Of a stretch of 64,000 nt of DNA, positions 1 through 12,800 are shown in pieces (the stretch's first letter is position 1; each line of letters begins with the position of its first letter). The DNA is taken from positions 16,827,501 to 16,891,500 of the forward strand of contig CM061099.1 in NCBI GenBank assembly GCA_030770545.1, given 5' to 3'. This DNA is from Macropodus opercularis (Eukaryota; Chordata; Actinopteri; Anabantiformes; Osphronemidae). The position numbers were made by a program, and so were the translations under genes. Under the pieces are notes generated by a model. The model had not been told where the DNA came from. It made no database searches and worked only from the letters and a program-made list of their open reading frames with translations.

Positions 1-3000
1 TGAGCAGTAGTTCAAAATGCATATGTATATTCACTGAGGCAGAACCTTTAATTTCAGATGAACATGACCTGAACACACAGTGAATTTATACAATTTTTTT
101 TAATAAAAAATAATACATAGAAAAACTTTTTTCTTTACTGTACGTATATCAGACAAATAGAGGTTTGTTGTTTCTATCACTGATCATTTACTTACTAACT
201 TTACTTTAATTACTTGCTCAATGTTATGCACCTCCTTAAATAGACTGAGCCTTAAAACAGAGGTTCAGGAGCATAGTGGACTTGATGATATGGTTAGTAT
301 GCAACAGTTTACACCACTGCTAATCTAAGTTATGTGGAAAGTAATATGGCAGCTATTAATGCCATGCTGTGTTTGCTCTTAGCTGAATATGTCTATCTAT
401 CAGATGACAACATCTATTTTTAATTTGGGTCAGTTCTTTTGGCGGAATTCCGAGGGAGCAGGTCGCCCGAAGCCAGCTCAGCGCTAAGAGGTGTGTCTTC
501 CCCATGTTGAAATCAAGTTTACTTTTACATTTACTGTAAAAGGCACAAAAGCTGGTCACAGGCCAACCACTGCATTTACGCTGCAAAAAAAAAAAATTTG
601 GAAAAAAATCACACTGTATATAGCACTGTGCCAGTGACAGATTGTGAGAATCACCTGTGTTACAGCTGTTTTCACAGTTTTCCCCCACTGAGTCGGGGAA
701 GTGTGAGGGGCATGGTCAGATGGGACCTTGTGCAACAAGATGAAACATCTGATTTAGTATTTACGTCCAGGTGACATCATCTGGTTGAATTTTCAAAGTC
801 AAGATGCCCTTATAATTTGAAGCTACCTATGCCTTAGCTTAAGGCAGTTTTCGCCTTTCGGCAGTTGTACTGGTGTATTGACTTACAGAGGATGTGGAGG
901 AAGTCTTTATCAATCTTAATTTATTCTACTGTGTGTTTTTTTTTGTGAATTTTTGAGCTGCTCCTATAATATATTTGTGACGTAATAAGTGTTCCTCTGC
1001 GCAGGCAACTTTCAAAGCAGCAAAGTCGATTCCCAGGTTCTTAACTCTCAAATTTTATTCTGAAAATCAGTATTAGTAGTGAGTAATTACAGTCTGTTCA
1101 GTGCCAGTATATATTTGCAGCTGTTCTACAGTATAACTATAATTAAACACAGCTTCTTTTCTTATAGGATGCAGCTACTGTACTGTATGTGCATAGGAAG
1201 GTATGGTGAATTACAAAACACCACCTCTTACGTATTGTTTGCTTAATACAGAACTACCGCTACGGTCGATCTCTTGGCTGTAGGTAAAGGAATGTTCTCA
1301 TGTTGCTCATGTTACTGAAAAACAAACAAAAACAAAACATAAACAGTAAACACATTTTTTATAAAACCACTGTATTGGTTTTATAAATGTTGAGTTACCT
1401 CTGTTTTGTTTGGTCATGGTCTTTGAATCCAAACTAGACTTGTTTTGATTTTCAAATAAATCAGTTGTGATATGTGAGGAAGGTTCGACTCTTTTGACCT
1501 TCTAAAAAGTAGATGTTTCTGGGAAAAACAAACAGTTAAAAATAATTAGCAAATAAAAATAGTTTTCGGTCAACAGCTTTAAATTTTGTAAATATTTTTA
1601 AATTGTTCTGTGTAAAAAGGCCAGAATAAGTTAATTGTAACAAATGACACAACAATTATGTCAGGGATTATTTGGGAAGCACTATGTGACCTTAAGTTAT
1701 TCATTACAACTTTAAATTACTGTTGAAATGAAATTAGAAATAGTTTCACAAGAATCTTTCAAAACTTAAAAACAAATTACGATAGAAATGTAATATGTGT
1801 AGCCTTCCTGTTCTTTATGGATTTTAAATACAACTTGTTAAAATGAAGCAAATATTGCTTTTAAAAAGACGGTCATGAACGGTGGTGCCGTATAAAAAAG
1901 CTTTCATATATTTTTCATTACAACAGGATGTTCAGTGTTGATCTTTTGCATGCATAATGGATGGCTTCTCATCAGAAACACCATAAAAACCAAACCGAGG
2001 GGTAAACAAGCGGTGAAAGCAAATGAGCAACCTTTTCTGACACGAGTTCAAATCACACTGCTTGTGTTACTTAAAGAAGTCTCCTGGTCAGACATAACAA
2101 AACATCTATTCTTTGTAAATACTATGTCTGTGTGGGCCTAATGATGGGTAAAACGCGCAGCGCATAAGGCCGTGCAAAGCCGTGCTTTGATGAATCGGGT
2201 GATTATATTCTGAAACACTCCTTCGCGCTACAAACTGCTGTGGCACAAAGTAATCCTGTTTAGATCTCACTGACTAAAAAGGCCTGCATTGATGAGTGAA
2301 TCCCACTAACACAGGCTTCCTGCAAATCGTGTCTCAGATTATGGAGGCACCTCTATTTCAATGGAGCCGTGGTATGATATATCACCTTTTATCACCACAA
2401 ATAGTTACTACATCTCATTTACTCTCATGGCAGCTGTCTGCATATGTGGCCTTGTCCCAAACTGTCGGCCTGTCAAGAGTATATATCTAGAGTATGCTCG
2501 AGAACCCCAACCCACTTTGTACTGTGTACACTGCTGCTTCCAGTCCCAAAAGCTCGACGTCCCCACCTCAGATTCCCGGTGTGTTTGACGTTGTTGGTCA
2601 TTTGAAAAAGAATAACTATAGAAAAATAAATAATTTTAGATAATAGAATAGAATAGAATAATAATAGAAGAATAAATAATACATATCCTAATGTACAGAT
2701 ATGTAACAGCTATCTAACAGCAATATAAAGATGATAAAACTCTAAAACATTATTTAGTTTCCAAGAATACACTGAGTGAAATAAAGGTTTTTATTAAGTT
2801 ATAGTTTTAGAAAAATCCAACACAAATTCACAAACAATGATTAACATGCACAATTTTAGTATACAAGACAAACAGTTACTTTTCAATATGAAAATGCCCT
2901 TCTACGTGTCAGTATCTCACAGAGATCATTGATTAATACACCAGTATTAAGGTCGGAGAACACACTATATAAAAGCAATAAGGTTGTCTTTGATGACCAT

Positions 3001-6000
3001 GTTTAAAAAATATATGCAAGCTATTTACACTGTACCAGGTACACGCCCTTCTAGCAACAATAGTCACAGAATCCTAACTGAAATTTGTAGATATAAACAG
3101 ATGTTCTGTGATTGACCAGTCCAGTTAGTGGTTCAAATCACTTTCTTTAGATTGTACTTGTACTATTTATTAAAGCGCGAGGCCAAAAAACATTTTTCCT
3201 ATGAGTGTGAGCAGAGGTACCGTAAGAAACTTGACTTGACGACTATGTAAATAATAGAAAAGCTTTGAGAAACGGCCACACATTTAAGCACTGAAAATGA
3301 AAAACCTATCCTACCATTTTGCGATGAGGTCACCTCATTTGGATATTAAACAAAATATTAACAACACCTGGATCAAGTATTTCTACGCAAAAAAAGTTGT
3401 ATACCCAGTCACACCAGAAAGCAAAATGGTGAAATTTATTTAAATACACAAAATAAGTGACATTAGATGCAAGGTGGTCTGATTTGTTTGAAACATCAAA
3501 CCCACTCTCACAATGTTTAAGGGCAATGTGTCTTTTGAGAAATAGTCTTTGCGTTGCTTGACAAGGAATAGCTGAAGTGAACAGAGAAACAAAACAGCAG
3601 TTAGCAGCTAAACACGCAACGACACAAACTACACTTTAATGATTTCACTGTTAAATTTTGCCATTTCATATTCTGGTGTCATCGGGTTTCAAGTGGTTGG
3701 ACAGAAAATGCAGTAGCACTAGTCCAGTAGCACTGGACATGTAACTCAAAAAGAATCAGCCAGCCAATTCATTTCAGGTCACTGCTCCTATTCAAAATCA
3801 CAATCTACCACTACACTACAGAATACTAAATTTAAGTAGACACGCTGTTGAGAGATCTGGTGAAACCAAACCAAGACACAAGAAAAAAAAAAGAAAAAAA
3901 AAAGAATGACTTTGAAGATGTCTAACAGGGCGTGAAGTAGGGCATCTGAAACATCATTGAGTGTAACCACAGAATGAGTGCAATAAGAACACGGCCATCA
4001 GTCAATCAAACAGCTGAATTGTGACAGCTGTAATAATGGGGCAGGAAAATCAATATCCCATTGACTGGGCTGCTGCAGTCTAATCAACGAGCAAAGAGCT
4101 TTATGAAACCAGTCAAGGAACAGATAGGACAGCCTGATTGTGTCAGCTGTTTGGACTTTTTTATGAGGCCTCTGGGGTCTGCACACCTGTTCCAACAGCT
4201 AAGCGAGGACATCCAGTCACCTTGCATCAATTCCTTGTGCTTTCGTTTTGACTGTAGCGTTGCGGTTTGGGGAATAGCGGGTGCAAAACACAGATGACGA
4301 CAGCCTCAGAGTTAATGACCGCACGCAGCTCCGTATTCAGAAAAGGCACAAGTAATGTGTAGCAGTTCAGTTGCCTGCATCCATCCACTTTCACGTGAAC
4401 ATTGTCAGGATCCCAGTAATCGCACCTCAGCTCCTACTTGGGCGGCTTTTGACAGACTCATCCACATGATAAAAGGGCGTGAAAAGTATATCGCTCAGTC
4501 GAGTAGCTATGTTCTTTTGTCACTCTTCAGAGTTGGTATATGTCCACATGACGCTTGGGGTTGGGGTAATAAGACAGCGATGTATTTCCAGCCAGGATTC
4601 CTTCACCGCAGTATTGGCATTATCCCCACGCCTTAATAGCCCATAAATGATGTCATACATTTGTTATACCACAGACCATAAATATTGGCACCAACACTTC
4701 CACCATGCATCTCAATCCATTGTGGCCTTCCGAAAGCTTTCAAGACTTTGTTTGTCGTAGGTGCTCTGGTGTATTTGTCTCAATGAAAATTTTATCAACA
4801 TAACCTTTCCGATAATGGATTCCCTCTACATTCTGAGCCTCCTGTCCTTTGTCACAAATTTCTTGAGAAACAAAGCAAACAATGCCTCCTCTCCAACGCG
4901 AAACTTTCTCCTAAGCTGCTGGAAAAGAAAAAGACAAAAAAAAAAAAAACAGCTCAAGTGTAAAAGGCACTGTTCTCCTGTAGTCCATTGTTCACTGGGC
5001 CAGCTGGTCATCTGGGGTGTACGGTAGATGGTGCATGTTCTGTAATATGATATACGTATCTAGAACACAGGTTGTCTAAATGTAGAGGAGGAACAGTACA
5101 CAGGGGATCTGCTTGACATACACCACACATCTCTGTTCTCTGCAATGCCGGCCGCTGTTCGCTAGACTGCGAATGCAGAGCTTGATAGGCATTTATTATT
5201 TAGAGGAGCATGAGATAGAGAGCAAAATGCCAAGATCTATCTGTAGAGCACTGTCGAGTAGCCTAAAGCTCAGGAGCCCATGGCTCTCATACAGATTTAA
5301 TATTATGTCTGTATGCAGAGATAAATGGGTTTGAGGCACACTTGATCAATTTGCTATGCATCTTTCGTGCACTTGACAAAGCATGGTAAAAGTTTTAGGT
5401 TAGCGATGAGTGTTTCTTTTGGCAAACACTAAAAAAAAAAGATTAAAAAACCAAGATAACTGTAGCTATAGGCTTGGTTTTATTACTAAATATAGAATTG
5501 CTTTAGTTTAGGCTGTAGAATTGATTTTTGAAACAAAATTTGGATTTGTCCAATAAATAATCTTTCTGCGAGGAAATGCATCTTGAGAAGAATCTTGGTA
5601 TAAATAGGTTGAAGAAACCATAGAACAAGCAGCCTACTTTCACCTACTTTGGTACGGACTCTGTGTGAAATGGTGTTTTAAGGCATTAGCATCTCAAAAG
5701 ATACTAAGAAGTTATATCACATAGATGATGTAAGCTGAAAATTAAACATAAACGCATGGTGGCTCTTGACACTTAAACAACCAACGATATCATGCACAGA
5801 AATCTCTATCTTGTCTTGTCTCTATCTGGCGGTCCTTAGAAAGAGGTGGGTGGTCCCTTTAAGAGTTTGGTGCAGTCCGGTCCTCTCCGACCTTTTCCAA
5901 TCCTGTCACTGAAGCGTAGGCTTTGTGCCAGTCCAGTGGAGGGTTAACATAGAACAGTCTGACGGTGGGGGGTAGAGGGGGGTGGCGCTCCAGAGGTTCT

Positions 6001-6009
6001 GATTAGACA
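1..6009 (-). other. 3' UTR and 3' flank of the contactin gene
   Basis: Transcript sense is minus. The first roughly 200 nt after the stop are GC-rich, then composition turns AT-rich. Candidate polyadenylation hexamers in transcript sense (TTTATT on the plus strand) occur at 5479-5484 and 5192-5197, with others further out, so the UTR end cannot be fixed. A short AATAG/ATAG-type repeat lies near 2640-2668. Open frames here are short, start without a domain and look like chance. I see no second gene. Confidence 0.4.
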
Positions 6010-6101
6010 TCACCAGAAGAAGGAGAGCAGCGGACTGATGAGGACTGCAACAACGTACAATGGGCTAAGGCAGCTTGCTCCTGAGCCCCGTGCTCCCATG
6101 C
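6010..6101 (-). CDS. cntn3: cntn coding exon 23: GPI-anchor signal and stop
   Basis: Encodes residues 994-1023: SMGARGSGAS, CLSPLY, then VVAVLISPLLSFFW and TGA at 6012-6010. Small residues (likely attachment site near S1000-S1003) followed by a hydrophobic tail ending at the C-terminus form a GPI-transamidase signal. ARGSGAS matches the same place in CNTN4. Acceptor GGTTGCAG before 6101. The phase-1 entry completes Ser994. There is no cytoplasmic tail. Confidence 0.92.
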
Positions 6102-9100
6102 CTGCAACCAAAACCAGCAGAGCAGCTTGTGAATGTAGAGAATTACCCAAAAAGAAGACAACCTGAACTCCACGGGACTATCGTCTAAATTTATGACAAG
6201 TCATCATAAATCAAAAGCCAACTGTGAATTCTCCCATATCTACATTATTACCGGCTTTCGACAGGAGAGGCTATTTAAGTACCCTAAGAAGATAAAGTTT
6301 GTATCACTTCAAAGAGCAGAGCAGCAAACTGAGCCACCTAACAATTTTGCGCCGAGGCAGGATGGGAGCACGCAACTGCTTTATATGCTGCAGTGCTGTG
6401 CAGCCAGTCAACAAGGAATAATAACCCAATGGCAGAGATGGATGACACCATGCCCGCATTTCTAAAAAGGTTGCGTTTTACTGCGAAATAAGTCTATTAC
6501 ACGTGAGTGGAAAAGAAACCACAGCATACACGCTCTCCAAATTATTGAATCTACATTTACACGTTATCCACGCTCCCAAAGGAAGTGATGAGAAGCAGGA
6601 AAGAAACACTAAACTCACTTAATTTGTGGATGTGGATGGGTTCACTGCCCACGCCTTCCCCACCCTCACTTATGGCCTTGATCTGAATAAGATAGTTGTC
6701 ATTGGCCGAGACGCTGAGCTCCACAGTGGTTTTGTTGGTCAGCGTGGTGTAGACATAATTGTAGCGCTGTCTCTTTAGAAGCACCTAAGGCAGAGCAGAG
6801 GGACAGAAAGTTAGCTAATGCAAAAATCATTGCTGAGTCTGAAGATTTGGGTTTTGCAGCGACCTACTGAATATCCAGTGACCTTCGACTCAGAGTCCGA
6901 GGGGAAGACGGGATCCCAGTGCAACGTCAGCGTAGAGCCAATCATGGTCCATTTTATGTTGAGTGGAGCCCGATCTGGAGCTAGAAGAAAATTCGGAATG
7001 GAATACATGTGTACACAGTTTTTACTGGTTCCACAAATGGCAAATTGTGTCTGGGGCAGAGCACCCCCACTAATTAAGAAAAAGGTGGCCCTGCGGCTCA
7101 ACACACTATAACTTCAGAAAACACATGCAAATTGATAAAACACAAGCTAAGAAAGAAAACGTTTTCATCATTTGTCCATTGTTCAACACACAAACAAGTG
7201 TGACAAAGGGAGAAACTTAAAACGCACTGCAAAAACAGACCCAAATTTAGAAACATTGCAGACCTGGTTTCGCCATCACTTCAGAACTATTTGCAGTTTT
7301 TCTGTTTGGTTGTGTTTTCTCACATTTTACTAAATGTTGTGAGTGTAGCAACTGTGAAGATATGTTCTCTGTTTGATTGGTTCAAGGCTGCCGTAGAATT
7401 CACACAATTTCCCTAAATAAAATTGGAGAATCAAGTACCGTATGGCAGCAGGGAACTATGCTCCTGGTACAGCGTGAGGTGAGAAGTACGTTTTTATAGT
7501 ATTAGTACAGTACCATATATAGTATCTTCACTATACATTGATGAAGGATTACCACAGCTACCATAAAGTTGCTACAGTACCACAGCCATAGTCACAACCT
7601 TGCGTAGAAGGTGACTTACTCAGTTATAATTTATATGAAAACAAAAACATAAAAACAGGTTCTGTAAGCTTATCTACAGAAGGTGAAGCACCTCATAAGA
7701 AAACAGTGTATTTCTAATCACATGAATGTTTGTCAGAAAGATATTTTATGAGGACGACTATCACAGCCGATAAAACGGCACATGTATCACGTCGAGGACA
7801 TACAGCAGCATGCGATAAATGGGTTATATAATTTTAAACGCCATTTAGAAATTACTTCAGAGCCTAAAGGGAACAGACTCACGTGGTTTCTTTGTGGTGG
7901 TGTTGATGGGTGCTGACTGTGGCCCGGGGCCAGCTGTGTTGAAAGCAGCCACGGAGAGGTAGTACACTGTGTTCGCTCTCAGCCCTGTGATGTTAACAAG
8001 CGTGTAGTTTCCAGAAATACGCACTTTCCCAATAGTGTCAGGCTTGGTGTCGTCTTCCCAATACACAACCTGTTGGGGAGGATGAACATTGGTGTGTTCT
8101 ACCACATTATTAAAACTCTTCTTCTCTGATGTTGGAACCTCTCAATCACCCGTCACATTAAAGACTATAAGTGTATAAGTGACCCACGGGAAAAAAATGG
8201 GATAGTGGAACTAAAGAGGATATGCATATGTTTTACATAAATCTTATATGTATATTTCAGAATCATCAAGTCCACTCCTCTGTAAAATAAGCTGCAATTT
8301 GCTTTCCTTCAGGCTATTATTCACCAATTCAAGCCAGAGGTAAAGAGATATTTGACAAAGCAAACTGATTCGCCACCTGCTTTGTGTCATTGTCAACATT
8401 TGCGTAGTGGGTATTAAGTGACATACAGCATTAAGAAATTAAATTGAAATGTGAAATCGGCCCTTTGAGATAATATTTCATCTCCCATGTATGGTTGTAT
8501 AAATTGAAGCTGTATATTATACACATCTAAACTAAGATTACAGTTATGTTTAGAGCAGTGGTTACATTAAACGTGACTGAAACAAGGCTGGACATAGAAT
8601 CAATGCCCTCGAAAACATGCTTATTGAAACACATTCAATACACACGTTCTGTGTCCATCTGAGAGGAAATGGTTTTACCCTCCATAAAGTTTCCACAGGA
8701 GCAATAGTCTGTTATATACTGTAAACAAAGCATGTACCCAACCCAACTCATCCATTCTAATGGCCAAGTTGTTACTTAGGTAGTTGTCTTTTTGTGTAGT
8801 GATTTGATTATACGAGCAGTCATCTGTGTGGTCTCCCTACAGAGATTGACTGCCTCTGATTCAGGATGCTGAATGGGCTGAAAAGCTGCCAACGGGGGTC
8901 CGACTAATGCCAATGGTGTGGGAAACGCTGCAAAAACTAGCCTGACAGACCGACAGCGGCCAATGGCTGACCATCTGCTTGGTGTGTTATGGCACCATGA
9001 AGCATTTGGAACCTCACCCAATGTAATCGTACGTGACACCAAGAGCAGAACTACCCTCGGTGGTAGCCTATTGAATTCAATCTAGGGAAACTTTAAAGCA

Positions 9101-9840
9101 AACGCAAGACAACCACCAAATCGGGACACAACAGGTGCATTTCACGTCATCTTCTAGATAAAACTCGACCAGTGAAGTAAGACTGTCTAACTTATGGAAT
9201 CAGCACGGAGGAAGTTTACTGTAGTTAGAGGATGAGCTCTGCTGTGTTTGCTACAGAATTCCCTTAATCTGTGTGATGGAATCAGATCAATGCAGATTAC
9301 TGCAAGTGGCATTTGCTCAAGAAGTGTCACATTACAAGTTACAAAAGTGCTTGAAAATATCGCTGCCTCCAAAGACAGATACAAATTATTAGGTTAAGAG
9401 TTGAGATTGTTATACATAAAATAGCAGGCTACATCAAAACTCAAACGTTATCATATCAGTATTTGCAGGCCAAGCTCCAAATTCATACCAATGGCCTATT
9501 GCGATTCAGTGACTAAAAGCCTGTTCTGTGTTTAGAGAAATGAGCTCTGTCCTGAAAGGACAATGAAGCCGACACTGTGGCAACAGCCAATGGCCAGAGG
9601 TGACAGATTGAACATGACGGGTGAGAGATTTTATTTCCCGCTCATGGGTTTACTGTTGGTGTCACAAAGGTCAATTCATGATGTGATTGCACTTAACACA
9701 ATCTGTGCTGATATACATGAGAACATGCGGCAAAATACTCTGTCAATACTGTAAAAGAAAAGAGAAAACTAATTTAAAGAACAATGAAGGGACGGTTGTG
9801 AGCTGATAAACAAGCCGCAGGCAAAAAGCTTATCATGTTA

Positions 9841-9871
<31 letters not shown>

Positions 9872-12800
9872 AAGAAAACCCCCACAATAATCTTGCAGTG
9901 AGTCATAACGTACCTCGTATCCAAGCACTCTTTCAGGGATGGCAGGGAGAGCTTCCCAGATCACTTCAATTTGCGCTGCAGACACACTTCTAGCCCTAAC
10001 CCTCTTAGGAGCCACTGTGGGGACTGCAGAAATAGAGCGCTGGTGAGAATCCCAGAGACTCATCAAGCATCACACACACTAATAGCAATAAGACGAAATG
10101 CTCAAAAGAGACCTGCAGTTTCACTGAAAAGCTATTTCCCATGCTCTCTTTTAATGGGTTCTGTGACTGACATCAGGAAAGACTATCTGCCCAGCAAATT
10201 CAATTAACTGGATACCTCCCTGACAGCACGGTGCGGTGAGGGTCTTCTAGGATTTACTGTAATCTACCAGCGTGGTAACTAATATCATGTTGTCATTCCC
10301 ACCTCGCAAGAGGAAGAAAATAACAGCAGCGGAGGAAAAAAAAAAAAAAAAAAAAAAAGCATTTCATCGTTATGGTTCAAAGTCATAGCTGTAAGGAGAG
10401 AGATTATGGGTTATTTAAGCATCACTCTCTCCTAGCACTGTACCTTCTTCTGCTGAGAAAACCGTGACTATGGAGCTGAAGGGTCCCTCGCCTCGGTTGT
10501 TGTACGCCCCCACTTTCACGTCGAACGGCGAGAAGGGCGGGATGGTGTCATTGCGAAACACGTAACGCGCCACGCCCGGCGTGGAGATAACGGCCCGCGT
10601 CCACGTGACCGTGCCCACGGGCCTGAAGGCAATGATGTAGCCGAAGCCCTCTCCGTTCTGCAGTTCCTCAGGCACAGGCTGGGAGCGAAACACAAAACTA
10701 TAGTGATATTAAAACGCATACAGACAAAGAAACAGACGGGCCTGCCTCTGCTGTGTAACCCACACAAGGGGCACCGGGGGGGGGGTGATCTTCACGTGTC
10801 ACTTTTTACAGTGGCTCGTGTTTTCCGAGTGTATTCTTGTGTGAATGTAGCTAAAGTGCAAAACTCTTTAAAGGGAGTGCTTTGACTCCCTGTCTCTGTA
10901 GGTAGAAGTGGCTGAGCCTGGGGGAGAGGCGTCTGGCTCTAATGCGGGTCATATAAATGCTACATTCAATTCTGCACAATTAAGCAAAACCATTAGTCAG
11001 CTGCGGAGAGAACAGTAAAATGTGACAGATGACTTACCTCCCATGTTATCACTAATTCAGACCTTGTGCCGCCCCCACCTCCGACATCAGTGGGAGCCGT
11101 ATCAGGAACTGAGAGGTAAAGCCCAGAGGGGAGCAATTAGAACGCAGTTTACAAAGCTCAATGACAAGCCTCAACTGTACTTGTAGCTTTATGACAAGGC
11201 TGCCTGCTGTAGATACTGTCTTCTATTTTAGACCTCACAAATCCCTCACTGTGTGCAAACACAAACACTTCAGAGAACAGTGAATTACTGCTATTGCCCA
11301 AATGTCGCCACGCATAAACTGCAAGCCAAGATTCGTAATATTCTGCAAATGACAGTCACATTCAGCTGTTTGTGCGGCGGCAAAGCGCACACACACACTT
11401 CCTTATAGTATTCCTCAGTAAATGGAGCATCAAATTTAATGTGTCATATCAGCAAATGGTTGATGCAGCATTTGTTCTGAGATCTACCAGGATTTCTAAG
11501 CAGAAACTTTATTTTTTTTTTTTAGAAAGAATGGTTGCAGAAGCCCTGATTTTTTTTATTATTTAGCTTTGCACTTGTGTGCTGACGACCGTGCACTTCA
11601 AATTAAACACAACACCAAACCTCCCTAATGCTACTGATTTCAGCCATAGCTAAAGTCTGACCTTGAAACACTGTTCATAGCGTAATAGAATTTCTAAATA
11701 TTATTTTGAATCATTCCATTGTTTCAGGCTCTGTCTCATACTCTCATACAAAGTAATGCAATCCCCACAAAAAAACAGGGAGAGACAAGGCCAGTTTTTG
11801 ATGGAAAATGTTCAAGTTACATAAGTCACATCCACACGCAAGACCTTTGAATCAGGTTTTAGCTAAATGGATTGTAGTACAGACACTGACCTATTTTAAA
11901 AAGCATAAAAGCCACAATTTGCTTCAAATGGTGAAGACCCGTACAAAGAAACCTCTCCAGTCTTACTCTTACTCCCTACTAATTCTAATGATTTCATGCA
12001 TACAGCAGCCACAGTTTGAAACTTGAGATAAAATATACTACCAAACCAGATAAACCTCCCAAAAATCACAGAAAAAGCAGCCGTTTTATAAGTGCAATAG
12101 GTTTCATCTCAAACTGAGGAAGCTGCCGTGTGCATCGCTGTACATTCACAGATCACGAAGCCTCAGTTCAACATTCATTAATTATTCAAAACGCTTGATA
12201 ATGCAGCAGGATCAGATAGTATCTACTGCATCTATGATTTACCCTTTACCAGAGATGAGTACGCTGTTACATAAATAATAGCTTAAAACTTCAGTTATGT
12301 GTGATGGGTTCTTAGTTCACACAATTAAATAATATGACACAATCAATCTGGCTGAGTCATGAGCTAAGTCAGAGCTTATATATATATTTCTGCAGATGCT
12401 TAAACGTACTATAGGGATCATTATATAAATAAATGAAGGGATTAGTTTTACATACTGGCATCCTCTGTCCTGGTCTTGGCCGAGGTCGGACTGGGCTCTC
12501 CCAGCCCCACATTATTACGCGCCACCACTCTGAACTCGTACTCGACCCAGGCATTCAGACCCACCACCGTGGCTGTTAGCAAGTTTCCGTTGACCACCGC
12601 CGGGACTGCAGCGTGGAAAACACAGTGAGACCCATAGAAACGTCTGCACATACACAAGTTAACTAGAATGACATAATACATAAATCAAAATAAATAAATA
12701 AATACTACAAGGAGGACAGGGGGAGTGTTTAGGTGCTACCTGTGTCAATAGCCTGCCAGCCCACGGTGAACGGTGTTCGTGCCTGGACGATGTAGCCGAT

